From assembly GCA_032622095.1 (NCBI GenBank), contig CP136061.1, positions 97,463,345 to 97,527,344 of the forward strand: 64,000 bases of DNA, read 5' to 3'. How positions within the stretch are numbered: position 1 is the stretch's first letter; every line of letters starts with the position of its first letter. Of this stretch, positions 51,924-61,101 are shown one piece after another. A program made the translations under genes and the position numbers. A model generated the notes under the pieces. The model ran no database searches. It worked only from the letters and a program-made list of their open reading frames with translations, and was not told the DNA's origin. The DNA comes from Siphonodentalium dalli. Its lineage: Eukaryota > Mollusca > Scaphopoda > Gadilida > Siphonodentaliidae.

Positions 51924-52187
51924 CCCTTTCAGTGTCAGGGGCCGATCTCATCGGCCCTAATTTACGGTCTGTAAAACCGACCTTAAAAAAATAAAAAACA
52001 TTTTATTTTTTAGATTTTAAAATAATTATTAAAATTGTAAAAAATAATAACAAATGATGAAAAATTGTTAGGCCAATGCATTCTCTTATATATGTGAGGC
52101 GACCTATGGTCGACTCGCAAATATAAGAGAATGCATTGGCACAGGGTATATGGGTTGATACAAAAATCGGACCTGACACTCAAAGGG
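51924..52187. mobile_element. TTAA-flanked MITE, 264 bp, piggyBac-like ends
   Basis: TTAA at 51920-51923 and 52188-52191 flank inverted ends CCCTTTCAGTGTCAGG and CCTGACACTCAAAGGG. The TTAA duplication and CCCTTT start are typical of piggyBac-derived MITEs. It interrupts the LINE endonuclease between the DSLF and TISVCHGHCEN segments, so it inserted after the LINE copy did. Confidence 0.85.
52073..52139. repeat. Hairpin inside the MITE
   Basis: CCAATGCATTCTCTTATAT pairs with ATATAAGAGAATGCATTGG around a loop containing GCGACCTATGGTCGACTCG. The stem is nearly perfect over about 19 bp, so the MITE has nested inverted repeats. Confidence 0.8.
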
Positions 52188-52441
52188 TTAATACAATATC
52201 CGTCTGTCATGGGCACTGCGAAAATGTAGTGTGGGCACGATTAGAACACGGCATTTCCAGGGAGTGTGCAAGTGTACTCATAGGAGCTATTTATATACCA
52301 CCATCTAATTCAAACTTTTACAATGAGAATTGGAAAGAGAACGTGGAGGTGGACTTATCTAGAATAAGGAGGCAAGGGGAGCCTATTATTTTTATGGGGG
52401 GTTTTAACTCCCGAACGAGAGAGAGAGTAGATGGGCGCGAA

Positions 52442-53377
52442 GCGCCCGGGTTGGTCGAAAAGATCGAGTGATCTTCTCCTTCACCCCACGGTTTGTTGTT
52501 GTTGGAGATATTGTACATAGAAAATCGTCATGCCTGAACACGGCGAAGGTTGAATTGAATTGAATGTTGTATGGGGAAGTGCCCACGAGCTTTAATATGG
52601 GGTATGGTGGGGTCCCGAGGTGTCCCTTTAATGATTTTGTAGTTGCAGAGCGAGTCATGTGGTGCGCTGAAATGAAGAACGGGAATGATAAAATGTATTA
52701 GTTTTGTTAGTTAGTTAAAAGTATGTATATGCATACACGCAAGCAAACGCAAGCAGGAAGACAAGGGACCAGGCGGGTCGTGGAATGACATACCCACAGA
52801 AATAACAGATGCCGAATCTATCGCAGACTTCAAATTTTATCTCGAATTAATAGATCCTACAGTAAAACCACCATCATACTTCTATACAGGTCGTAGAACG
52901 CTTAATGTCGCCCATGCCAAATTGCGTAACAAATGCAGCAGCCTATGTTCCGATATGTTCCAAATTATATCTCTGACAGCCCCCAATGCCATTGTGGAAA
53001 TCCATGCGAAGATACTTACCACTACCTATGGGCGTGTCCCCTATTTCACACCGAACGAATGGAAATGTGTCAAAATTATACCAAGAAGGACTGAAAATTA
53101 CACATATTAATGATTTACTTCTCGGAATTCCCGATATCTCAAATAGAAGAAACAAAATTCTCTTCAAAATAGTCCATCGATATATAACAGCGACTAAACG
53201 ATTCGAAGTCGGATAATCAAACGCATTTCAGAATAGCCACAAAAAGCAAATTAGTCACAAATCGGTTTTGGCACCTAGAAAGTTTGCATAGCTATCGCAT
53301 GTTGTTGCATTTTTTTGTCCCGCCCTTCCTCCCCTACCAATGCACGGGCGTAGGTGAAATTAAAAAAAGTAGAGGTA
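52442..53377 (+). mobile_element. 0.94 kb retroelement insertion with 15 bp target duplication
   Basis: The sequence before it (52427-52441, GTAGATGGGCGCGAA) and the sequence at its end (53378-53392, GTAGGAGGGCGCGAA) match at 13 of 15 bases, and the endonuclease frame resumes in register after the second copy. This is the expected footprint of target-primed insertion. The insert has a TTGAATTGAATTGAAT tract at about 52549, the kind of simple repeat that ends many CR1/L2-type LINEs, and then a fragment of a LINE RT C-terminus. Confidence 0.7.
52756..53215 (+). pseudogene. LINE RT C-terminal fragment
   Basis: The frame reads SWNDIPTEITDAESIADFKF, then a YFYTGRRTLNVAHAKLRNKC region, then after a shift an HCGNPCEDTYHYLWACPLFH segment. 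The WN.iP.....s...Fk.. start, the lharLR..cS word and the C.CG...E...H.....C metal-binding-like cluster are the usual end of CR1/L2-type reverse transcriptases. One frameshift lies near 52990. This is only the last 150 or so residues. Confidence 0.8.
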
Positions 53378-53990
53378 GTAGGAGGGCGCGAACAGACGAA
53401 CTTGGACGATTTTATCGGGTCAACGAGCGACGATGAGGCAGAGTTTGTGTTGAAGGAATGGGAGCATATCATGTCGTCAGTGGATACCCAAAACAATCTG
53501 AACCGTATCGATGAGAATGTGTTCTTAAAGAGGCGAGTATCATGAGACAGAGTTAAACAGAAGGCGAATGGATATAAATTAATTGCCCAATGCAAAAATA
53601 TTGAACTACTTATTTTTAACAACCGAGTCGCCAATGACAAGGGGATTGGAAAGGCTACGTGTAAACGATTGTAGCCTAATCGATTATATTATCGGAAATG
53701 AATGCCTGTTACGTAGAGTCTCAGAATTTGATGTAATTGAATATTCCGAATTTTTTTCAGATGTACATTCTGGGTTACATCTAATTTTACAACTCGATTG
53801 TGATAGCCATTTTGTAACCGACGAAGAAGGTGTACATTGTCCAATAGCTGTTGACATGCCAACATCAAATATACCGCCAAAAATTCGGCGTTGGAATAAT
53901 TCTCGGACATACATTTCCGAGATACATTACAATGCAGACTTAACGGAAATTTTGAAAAGTATTTGAAATCTCTTAGTGAGTTTTCGACTC

Positions 53991-54107
53991 AAAAGGATAT
54001 AGATCACATATGCCAGATGCTATGTAAGATAATTGAACCATCCGCTAAGTCTGTTTTCGGCACAGTTAACAAAAAATGTGACATAGAAAGTAAACCGTCT
54101 GGTAAAT
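53991..54107 (+). pseudogene. LINE linker remnant
   Basis: After a stop near 53966, the frame continues in an adjacent phase through HICQMLCKIIEPSAKSVFG, compatible with the region between endonuclease and RT. It ends where a minus-strand relic begins, near 54108. Confidence 0.5.
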
Positions 54108-54360
54108 TTCCTGCTGGGCTCTCTGTTAAACCTATCAACCATCCATTTCCTTTCAATTTGATGTTCTCCTGTTCGTGCACTTGATCGATTGGAATAGCGG
54201 AGAAGCAATTTCGGGTTTTTTGAAGTGCCCAATATTGTTCGAACACATTACTACCAGAAATAACATATTGGATGAAAGTGCAAGATATTTGATGGAGGCG
54301 TTCTTGTGCATATAATTTTACCTGCGATAGGATCAACTGTTGGTGATTACGCACAGTCAC
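54108..54360 (-). pseudogene. N-terminal piece of the EADT-motif family, minus strand
   Basis: Read on the minus strand, it gives FEQYWALQKTRNCFSAIPID, then QVHEQENIKLKGNGWLIGLT and ESPA. The HEQEN..IKG.GG.IGLTE..A signature is characteristic of the same coral/mollusc multicopy family as the plus-strand relic next to it. After ESPA the frame runs into the antisense of the LINE remnant, so the break is near 54108. It stands head to head with the next piece, which implies an inversion. Confidence 0.6.
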
Positions 54361-54419
54361 TAATTAAGTTTCAACTCTACCAACTAAGAAGTGTTAATGT
54401 CATATATGTTGTGTGTGAC

Positions 54420-55390
54420 AGGTAATTTGAAGGCAACACAAAAGGCAGCGCTCATGAGAATCGTGGTACAGGTCTTGGACGAAAAGTTGGTGGACAAACT
54501 AAGATTCCGAACACATGGAAAGACTTCCTCGGTGATTCTGACAATAAGCTTGAACTATTTGAATTCCTGACAAATAATGTGTCATGACATGTTATAGATG
54601 ATGATAAACTAATAAACATGACAGAAGGTTCGTCAATTCTCAAAATAGCAAATTCTTCCGAGTACATCTTGAGAAACTGTTGTCAGGTGGAAGCTGTTAT
54701 TAGAATTGTGCTGCACATTATTCATGCGCTTTCTTGTGGGCTGACGACAATCAAAGTTCGGACTGTTGACACAGATGTCTAGGTAATTCTCCTCTGTCAG
54801 TTTTCAAAGTTTACCGATGCTAACAGTGGTGCTGACATATGGGTTTCTCTAAGAACAGGCAAAATTAAACATTGTACCATGTCAACAGCACATGTTCCGC
54901 TCTGGGCGACGACAATTGTTTATCTCTAACAATTTTTCATTCGATATCTGGTTGTGATACCGCTTCCTTCTTCCATGGAAATGGCATAAAAGGTTTCTGG
55001 ATGGCATGGGAATATTAACCCGCGATCACAGATACATTTCTTCTATTGGCGAATCAACATTTTATTCAACTAGATTTGTCCTCAGATATTTTCAAAGAGC
55101 TCGAACGTTTCATTATCATTAAATATAATAAAGGTTGTCATATTTTGCTGATTAACGAGGCATGAAGAGAATTCTCCAAAACTTGTCGCACAAAAAGGGC
55201 TCTAATACGGCATATGAAATGAGCCCTCTACCAGGCAAGATTGTGGTACACTTGTCATGACATAACAATTCCAATACCTGCACCTCGTGACTGGGGATGG
55301 CCAGTTGAAAACCATGGATATAAACCATTGTGGCCTACATTACCAGAAGCTGCAGATGTGTGTTCAGAACTCATCAAGTGTTGTTGCAAA
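54420..55390 (+). pseudogene. C-terminal piece of the EADT-motif family, heavily decayed
   Basis: Recognisable segments in order: GTGLGRKVGGQTKIPNTWKD, then FLGDSDNKLELFEFLTNNVS and a stop; CQVEAVIRIVLHIIHALSCG (where EEADTRIV.H is expected); TIKVRTVDTDV followed by a stop; ADIWVSLRTGK; and a region like HSISGCDTASFFHGNGIKGF in a shifted frame near 54935-54990. Several stops and shifts make it non-functional. The biochemical role of the family is unknown to me; acidic motifs recalling PIN/FEN nucleases are suggestive only. Confidence 0.6.
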
Positions 55391-55394
55391 TCCC

Positions 55395-55955
55395 AGTGAA
55401 AAAACAATTGTTAATTTACAAGTTATTTGTGTGGTGAAGCAATAGTAAAAAAAACAATAGTACATTTTCAACAGTCTTTTGGTGGTAAAACTATGGTAAT
55501 CGACCATCACGGTAATTACCATAGTGAAAAAACAATAGTTAATTTACAACAGTCTTTTGAGTGGTAAAATTATGGTAATCATCATAATACCATGATAATT
55601 ACAAGAGGCATAGTCATTATCATAGAGGCATGGGTATAACCATGGTAAATTAACTACTGTTTTTTAACGATAGATTTACCACTCAAATAACCGTTGTAAA
55701 ACCATGGTTTTACCACAATCGTTGTAAATGTACCACCCAAATCACCGTTGTAAATTTACCACCCAAATCACCGTTGTAAATTTACCACCCAAATCACCAT
55801 TGTAAATTTACTACCCAAATCACCGTTGTGAATTTAGACTCAAATAACCATTGTAAATTAACTATAGTTTCAGATAACCGTTGTAAATTAACTATTGTTT
55901 TTTATTATGGTAAACCATAATTTTACTATGGTAAAACAATGGTAATTTATTTTAA
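55395..55955. mobile_element. AT-rich fold-back element with internal 26 bp tandem repeats
   Basis: The left end AGTGAAAAAACAATTGTTAA is mirrored at the right by TTGTAAATTAACTATTGTTT. An internal second copy of the left end starts at about 55523, and further mirrored words (CCATGGTAAATTAACTA, ATGGTAAAACAATGGTAAT) occur throughout. In the middle, CACCGTTGTAAATTTACCAC followed by CCAAAT repeats about five times (55683-55835). No coding sequence. A snap-back MITE is the best description. Confidence 0.7.
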
Positions 55956-56213
55956 GGGATATGAGGGGGACTCTTATTTTTTAGTTGTTTATATGGGAAG
56001 AATATGTCTACAATACCCTGAATTTGGCCATATCGTGGGTAATGTCACATGTCGTACATGCTGATACGTCAGTTTATTGAATTCAGATCAATGTCCACTG
56101 AGTCTAATCCATATCTAAACATGTGATACGAATACCGCACTTAATTTGCTATTTGCATATAATTATGTTATACGTACGGTGGCAGTGACGTGCTACACTT
56201 GCCTCGTTAAGAT
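55956..56213. other. Non-coding sequence upstream of the putative exon
   Basis: Ordinary AT-rich sequence. It may hold the promoter and 5' UTR of the exon that follows, but I see no clear TATA or initiator motif. Confidence 0.4.
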
Positions 56214-56367
56214 ATGGGTGTTTTAGATCGCGTAAAATCTAGTTCCAGGAACACATGGGTCATTTCCACACTAAGTATCCTGCTTGCTGCATCTAGTATT
56301 GCTACAATTGTTTTGTCGATAATTAGAAGTACCTCTGTTTCTACAGCGGACCTGATATCCTCAGACG
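56214..56367 (+). CDS. Putative first coding exon of a membrane or secreted protein
   Basis: ATG at 56214 has a favourable context (G at -3, G at +4). It opens 51 codons: a short basic head (MGVLDRVKSSSRNTW), then a hydrophobic stretch of about 22 residues (VISTLSILLAASSIATIVLSII), then RSTSVSTADLISSD. The frame meets a strong donor, ACG|GTAAGTGTG, at 56368, leaving a phase 1 intron. The pattern is that of a signal-anchor or signal-peptide exon. I do not recognise the gene, and no following exon is certain in the window. It lies just upstream of the duplicated block and is not part of it. A chance frame of this length is possible. Confidence 0.4.
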
Positions 56368-56660
56368 GTAAGTGTGTGTGATTATAAAGATCCTTCTACA
56401 CGGCGTTTGCGGCGCGGTATATCGCGCGAATTGTCGTCGATTTAGAACAAGAAAACCATAGTCAGAAATGGTAACGCCCTCAAGATCATATTATTAGGAA
56501 TATATATATAAATTATAATATAAACTATATCGGTTTCATGAATGACCGCCTCAGAATTCCGTTAAAACATGCAAACTAATCCTTCAAATTATTACAAAAA
56601 CTACTGCTTATTACTGCAGGTTTCTCATTCACCACACCAGAAAGACTCTAAATGCGGAAC
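56368..56660. other. Putative intron start, non-coding
   Basis: Begins with GTAAGTGTGTGTG. Contains CGGCGTTTGCGGCGCGGTAT, a GC-rich word cluster that resembles sequence near 57150, otherwise nothing. Confidence 0.4.
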
Positions 56661-57522
56661 AAAAATATACTAAACAGATTAAATACACACCCAATACTTC
56701 GCAATACATTTAGTCTACATTCCAACTGAGACATGTCCCATACTTCATCATCAAAGTTAGCTGTTATATGTCATTGAGTTCCCGCCATAAAATCTTCAAG
56801 AGTGGCCCAGCTATTGTTCATACCTAAACATTGAAAGCAATTAATGCTGTCATACTGCAACAATGAGACATCCGCGAATACACATCCGCGAAAACCCGAA
56901 ATATGTTATCCTGCGAGATACGGCTTGATCAGCCTTACTGCAAATTCCACAAATAACTGGCATTGTGTGAAACATGAAATGTGTTGTCCTGCCAGATATT
57001 CCCATCGCCCATCGCCCCACTGTCACGGCCAGATCAGCGCAGCAATAAACACACATAGGGCGTAACAAACTGGATGTAACGATTGCTTGCACACGGCGTG
57101 TGATGCGGGCGACATAGCAGAAAACGCTGTCGACGAATTATATCGGCGTCCTAATCCGACGGCGCGGTGCCGCGCGTTTTAGTCTGCGGTTGTTCGGTAA
57201 CTTCCACCGTTTTCAATGATGGTATAGAACGAAGACACTGGAGACACAACAATTTTCGGTCCGTGCAGGTCAGTTTTGAACCGTGAGTATGCATCGTAGT
57301 TCAATATGCAGTCATTAAACAAATTAAACAAAAATACGCGAATAACAATGAAGCCATGACTTCTATGGAAATATATGAGTAACCGCAGAAAACGCCGTCG
57401 CCACAGCAAACGCCGTCGCCGCAGAAAACGCAGTTGGCGCAGAAAACACGCGGCATGCTGTGCGTATCGCGCAATACGTGGGGCAAACTCCATGTGGAAG
57501 GGCATTAACGCGCCCTGCTGTT
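56661..57522. repeat. Duplicated segment, copy 1
   Basis: Nearly identical to 63141-64000 (offset 6480, then 6478 after a two-base CG indel near 57175). Only a few substitutions are visible. It includes GC-rich words such as GCAGAAAACGCCGTCGCC repeated irregularly at 57385-57450. The duplication runs to the window edge, so its true length is unknown. Confidence 0.93.
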
Positions 57523-57623
57523 CTCATCGGCCTCATTGCCATTATATGCTGTCCCTATGATACGCGCCTGGTTTACGTTCCAAGTATACTACCATGACGC
57601 AAATCAGACGCATATAATAATAA
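57523..57623. other. Short spacer before the Helitron cluster
   Basis: Unique sequence ending ...CATATAATAATAA. Its counterpart after copy 2 lies outside the window. Confidence 0.5.
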
Positions 57624-57870
57624 TCTCATATATATTTTGAAGACCACTGTCTGTTTGTCTGTATGTCTGTATGTTTGTCTGAATGTCATTTATACAAATC
57701 TACGATTCTCGACCGATCGGGACGAAACTTGGTACGTGTGTGTAGTTTGACCAGGCGGTCGTCGTTGTCGTATTGGCGAGCCCGTGCGACGCCCGTGCAG
57801 CGCATGCGCAGACGAGATCTCGGAAATATGTTTTTTGAATAGCCCGGACAACGTCGGGCTCATCGGCTAG
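57624..57870 (+). mobile_element. Helitron D, 247 bp
   Basis: It begins TCTCATATATATTTTGAAG after an A and ends with the hairpin AGCCCGGACAACGTCGGGCT, CATCGGCTAG, then T. Inside are CGACCGATCGGGACGAAACT and the CGCATGCGCAGACGAGATCT word shared with the neighbouring elements. A short internal-deletion derivative. Confidence 0.85.
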
Positions 57871-58603
57871 TCTATCTATTATATATTTTGGAAGATCTGT
57901 CTGTGTATCTGTCTGTGTGTGGTCTGTGTGTGTGTTCGCGATGAACTCGAAAACGGCCGACCCAATTTCGATGAAACTTCGTATGTGAGGATACTATCGG
58001 TCGGGAAGTGGCATAGGCATATTAATTTTCAGATCCGAGGTCAACTTTTCACGTGCCGAGGTCAAATCTGTTTTTACGCCGTTTTGCCCTAATATATTTC
58101 AGTTCGGTGCTCACAAATCGATTCGATATAGCGCGAATAATAAATTGCCAGTCATATAATTTGCACGGTTAGAATCTGTGGCGCTTCATCTTTCCAATGA
58201 TGTATCACACGCCTGTGTACGTTTAAAGTTTCTACCTTAATTATTGGGAAGAACGCAGGACCATGCTTCGCTCATCGAAAAACATTGCGTAAATATATTA
58301 CGCCGTCAACATGGATCGTGACGTGATCGCGTTTAACTCATAACCGGCCGATGTCGCGTTAACTCATCACCGGCCGAGGTATCCGCAAATGACATTGGGC
58401 TATATATCTCGGAAACGGGTGGAGCTATCGACTTGAAATTTGGTATGTGAATGTATCTTGCCCCGGATACGAATTTTATCGGGTTGCCGAGCCCGTGCGA
58501 CGCCAGCTTCGCGCATGCGCAGACCAGATCTCGGAAACGGGTGGAGCTATCGACTTGAAATTTGTTTTTTGAATAGCCCGGACGAAGTCGGATCACCTTC
58601 TAG
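57871..58603 (+). mobile_element. Helitron E, joined to D
   Basis: It starts TCTATCTATTATATATTTTG directly after the CTAG of D and ends with CCCGGACGAAGTCGG, ATCACCTTCTAG. It carries two copies of a unit of about 122 bp around TCTCGGAAACGGGTGGAGCT (about 58404 and 58527). The 3' end is of the same type as the element at 6695-7515. Confidence 0.85.
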
Positions 58604-59622
58604 TCTATACTATATATTTTGAGACTTCGTATATATGTATGTATGTACTTCATAGAATCCAAAACGCGTGTAAAGATTGAGCTCAAACTTCCTATGTAAG
58701 TGTCAAATCCCACCGACACGACCGTGGTCGTGGTTTAGAGAAGCTCAGAGCACCCGTTCTCCAATCTCAAATCACCGCAAAGGCACGGCGGGGTTTAATC
58801 AAGTGATTATTTAATGAGCGTTTGTTTTTGACGCATCTCTATAAAGAGCGTCTGTTTCCCCATTCAACGTTATTCGCATCTGCAGAGTTATACGGGAACG
58901 CAAACGTTATCGCTCGAAATTTATTCCCTGCGAGCACGGATGGCGCGCTTTGTTTTTATATACCGAAATCATCCGAGATAATCACGAATATAGCATCAGA
59001 TTTCTCCCCAGATATACCGTTATAAAGCTACTGGAATCTGCCAATCTACGGGAAATTCCAGGGAATGCCGATTGAGCTCAAACTTGCTACCTACGGGAAG
59101 TGTCATATATATGAGTGTGTCCTTTATAGACTCTAACCGATTGAGCTCAAACTTGCTAAATAAGAAATTAGCCCCCAAGCCGTAAATATCAACAACAACG
59201 ATATTACTAAATACACGTTTTCGGCAATGTGAGAGTTTTCGGGGAGCCGTGATGCCAACAAGTAAATATGTCTTCGGGTCGTTGTTGTTGCCAACAACAA
59301 CGACCCGAAGACAGATTTCCCGACGGGAAGCGTTTGTTTTAAATTCAATGCAATGTTATCGTAGAGAGATTTCACGAAACAAAGAATGCGTTGTCTGTCG
59401 TTCCTAGGAAGGGGGGATTTCTACGGGTAAATTTTTCCGCCAGAAACAAAAAAATTTACGATTTAATTAAAACAATTTAAAATTAAAAAAAATTAACAAT
59501 AAAAAACAATTCAGAAACAAAATATATTAAATTTAAAAAACATTAAATTCATATTCAAAAATGTCATGTTTCTGAAACAAAGCCATGGGACGAATGCCGC
59601 CAGTGGCGGGCTAACCTGCTAG
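58604..59622 (+). mobile_element. Helitron F, joined to E
   Basis: It starts TCTATACTATATATTTTGAG right after CTAG and ends GCCGCCAGTGGCGGGC, TAACCTGCTAG, then T. It is very similar to the copy at 10816-11939, with a different palindrome-bearing segment near 59270. Confidence 0.9.
59270..59312. repeat. Near-perfect 43 bp palindrome inside Helitron F
   Basis: GTCTTCGGGTCGTTGTTGTT pairs with AACAACAACGACCCGAAGAC. The related copy at about 11490-11530 has only one half of this sequence, so the palindrome arose by inverted duplication of a CCAACAACAACGACCCGAAG word. Confidence 0.9.
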
Positions 59623-59811
59623 TCTATCTATCCTATATATTTTGAGAACTCCGTGTATTCGAGAGATAGCCCACACCCTCCGGACCTCAATGATATGATC
59701 GTGAATGAGTATTGATATAACCCACTAAACTTTGACAAACACCAGTAATGGTGTGTAGATCATTTACATATATCTCCTATATATTTTGATACAATCTATC
59801 TAATTTACATA
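59623..59811 (+). mobile_element. Helitron 5' stubs (G)
   Basis: TCTATCTATCCTATATATTT follows the CTAG of F but diverges after about 40 bp. A second start, TCTCCTATATATTTTGATAC, lies at 59773 after an A. Neither has its own 3' end before the next start at 59812. Confidence 0.6.
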
Positions 59812-60348
59812 TCTCTCTTATATATTTATGTTTGTGTGTGTGTTGTACTTCATACAAATCTACGATTCTCGACCGATCGGGACGAAAATTGGTACGTGTG
59901 TGTAGTTTGACCAGGCGGTGGTCGTTGTCGTATTGGCGAGCCCGTGCGACGCCCGTGCAGCGCATGCGCAGACGAGATCTCGGAAACGGGTGGAGCTATC
60001 GACTTGAAATTTGCTATGTGAATGTATCTTGCGCCGGGTACAAATTGTATCGGGTCGCCGAGCCCGTGCGACGCCCGTGCAGCGCACGCGCAGACGAGAT
60101 CTAGGAAACGGGTGGAGCTATCGACTTGAAATTTGCTATGTGAATGTATCTTGCGCCGGGTACACATTTTATCGGGTCGCCGAGCCCGTGCGACGCCAGC
60201 TTCGCGCATGCGCAGACCAGATCTCGGAAACGGGTGGAGCTACCGGGTACAAATTTTTCTTATTGAAACGCGTGGAGCTAAAAATTAAAAAAAAATATAA
60301 AAAATGTCATGTTTCGGACAAGCCGCCGGTGGCGGGCTAACCTGCTAG
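59812..60348 (+). mobile_element. Helitron H, mosaic ends
   Basis: It starts TCTCTCTTATATATTTATG after an A. Its 5' part matches the D type (CTACGATTCTCGACCGATCG) and its 3' end is the F type (GCCGCCGGTGGCGGGC, CTGCTAG). The middle has about three tandem units of roughly 122 bp (TCTCGGAAACGGGTGGAGCT, GTGAATGTATCTTGCGCCGG, GCCGAGCCCGTGCGACGCC). The combination suggests recombination or end switching between families. Confidence 0.8.
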
Positions 60349-61101
60349 TACTATATATTTTGAGACTTCCGTATATATATGTGTACTTCATGGAATCGAA
60401 AACGGGTTGACCGATCGGGACCAAACTTCCTATCTAAAGGTAAAATCCCACGGGAATCGTCGTCGCGGCGTTTTGGAGAAGCTCTGAGCACCCTTTATCC
60501 ACTCCCAAATCACCGCAAAGGCACGGCGTGGGTTAATTAAGTGATTATTTAATGAGGGTTTGTTTTTGACGTATAAAGAGCGTCTGTTTACCATTCAACG
60601 TTATTAGCATCTGCAGAGAGATATACGGGAACATTGAGTGGTTTCCTATGCGGGGAGATTTATTGGATGCCATAGTACTCTTACAACATCATTGTTATAG
60701 TATGTATGGCACTTAGGTCAGAGCTTGGGGGGGGGGTAGTTAGTGTGCATAATGCTTCTCAGAAATCCCGGTTACAAACCAACACTCACAATCAGATACC
60801 AACACCTCGACCGATCGGGACGAAACTTGGTACGTGAGTGTAGTTTGACCAGGTGGTCGTCGTTGTCGTATTGGCGAGCCCGTGCGACGCCCGTGCAGCG
60901 CATGCGCAGAATCTCGGAAACGGGTGGAGCTATCGACTTGAAATTTGGTATGTGAATGTATCTTGCCCCGGATACGAATTTATGGCGCGCTTTGTTATTA
61001 CAGTATATACCTTTGGTATATACCGAAATCATCCCAGATAATCACGAATATAGCAGATTTCTCCCCAGATATACCGTTATAAAGCTACTGGAATCTGCCA
61101 A
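60349..61101 (+). mobile_element. Helitron I, 3' truncated
   Basis: It starts TACTATATATTTTGAGAC right after the CTAG of H. Its interior passes into one 122 bp type unit near 60845-60975 and then into the ATACCGTTATAAAGCTACTG segment seen in the F type. At 61101 it stops inside GAATCTGCCAATC, where another copy starts, so that copy probably inserted into it. Confidence 0.75.

Larger units (their letters stand above)
51685..53990 (+). pseudogene. LINE (CR1/L2-like) endonuclease relic, interrupted twice
   Basis: APE-type endonuclease signatures appear in order. NV*GL with a stop is at about 51710 and KYDILCLSETHM just before DGFTIVG at about 51780-51850. After a one-base shift comes a GGIILAAKDSL-like stretch at about 51885. 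IGAIYIPPSNS and MGGFNSRTRERVDGRE run to 52441, then EQTNLDDFIGSTSDD from 53390, then a stretch like CKNIELLIFNNRVANDKG, then SLIDYIIGN and FFSDVHSGLHLIL near 53670-53790. The GDFN aspartate is Gly here, one sign of inactivation. The frame is broken by the MITE at 51924-52187 and the insertion at 52442-53377; both junctions rejoin in homologous sequence. The reverse transcriptase that should follow is missing. Confidence 0.85.

Noticed and set aside
57375-57560. Arg-rich small basic protein (MSNRRKRRRHSKRRRRRKRS...)
   Set aside because: It arises from irregular repeats of CGCCGTCGCC and GCAGAAAACGC. A competing frame is open on the other strand with equally odd composition. No start or splice context supports it.
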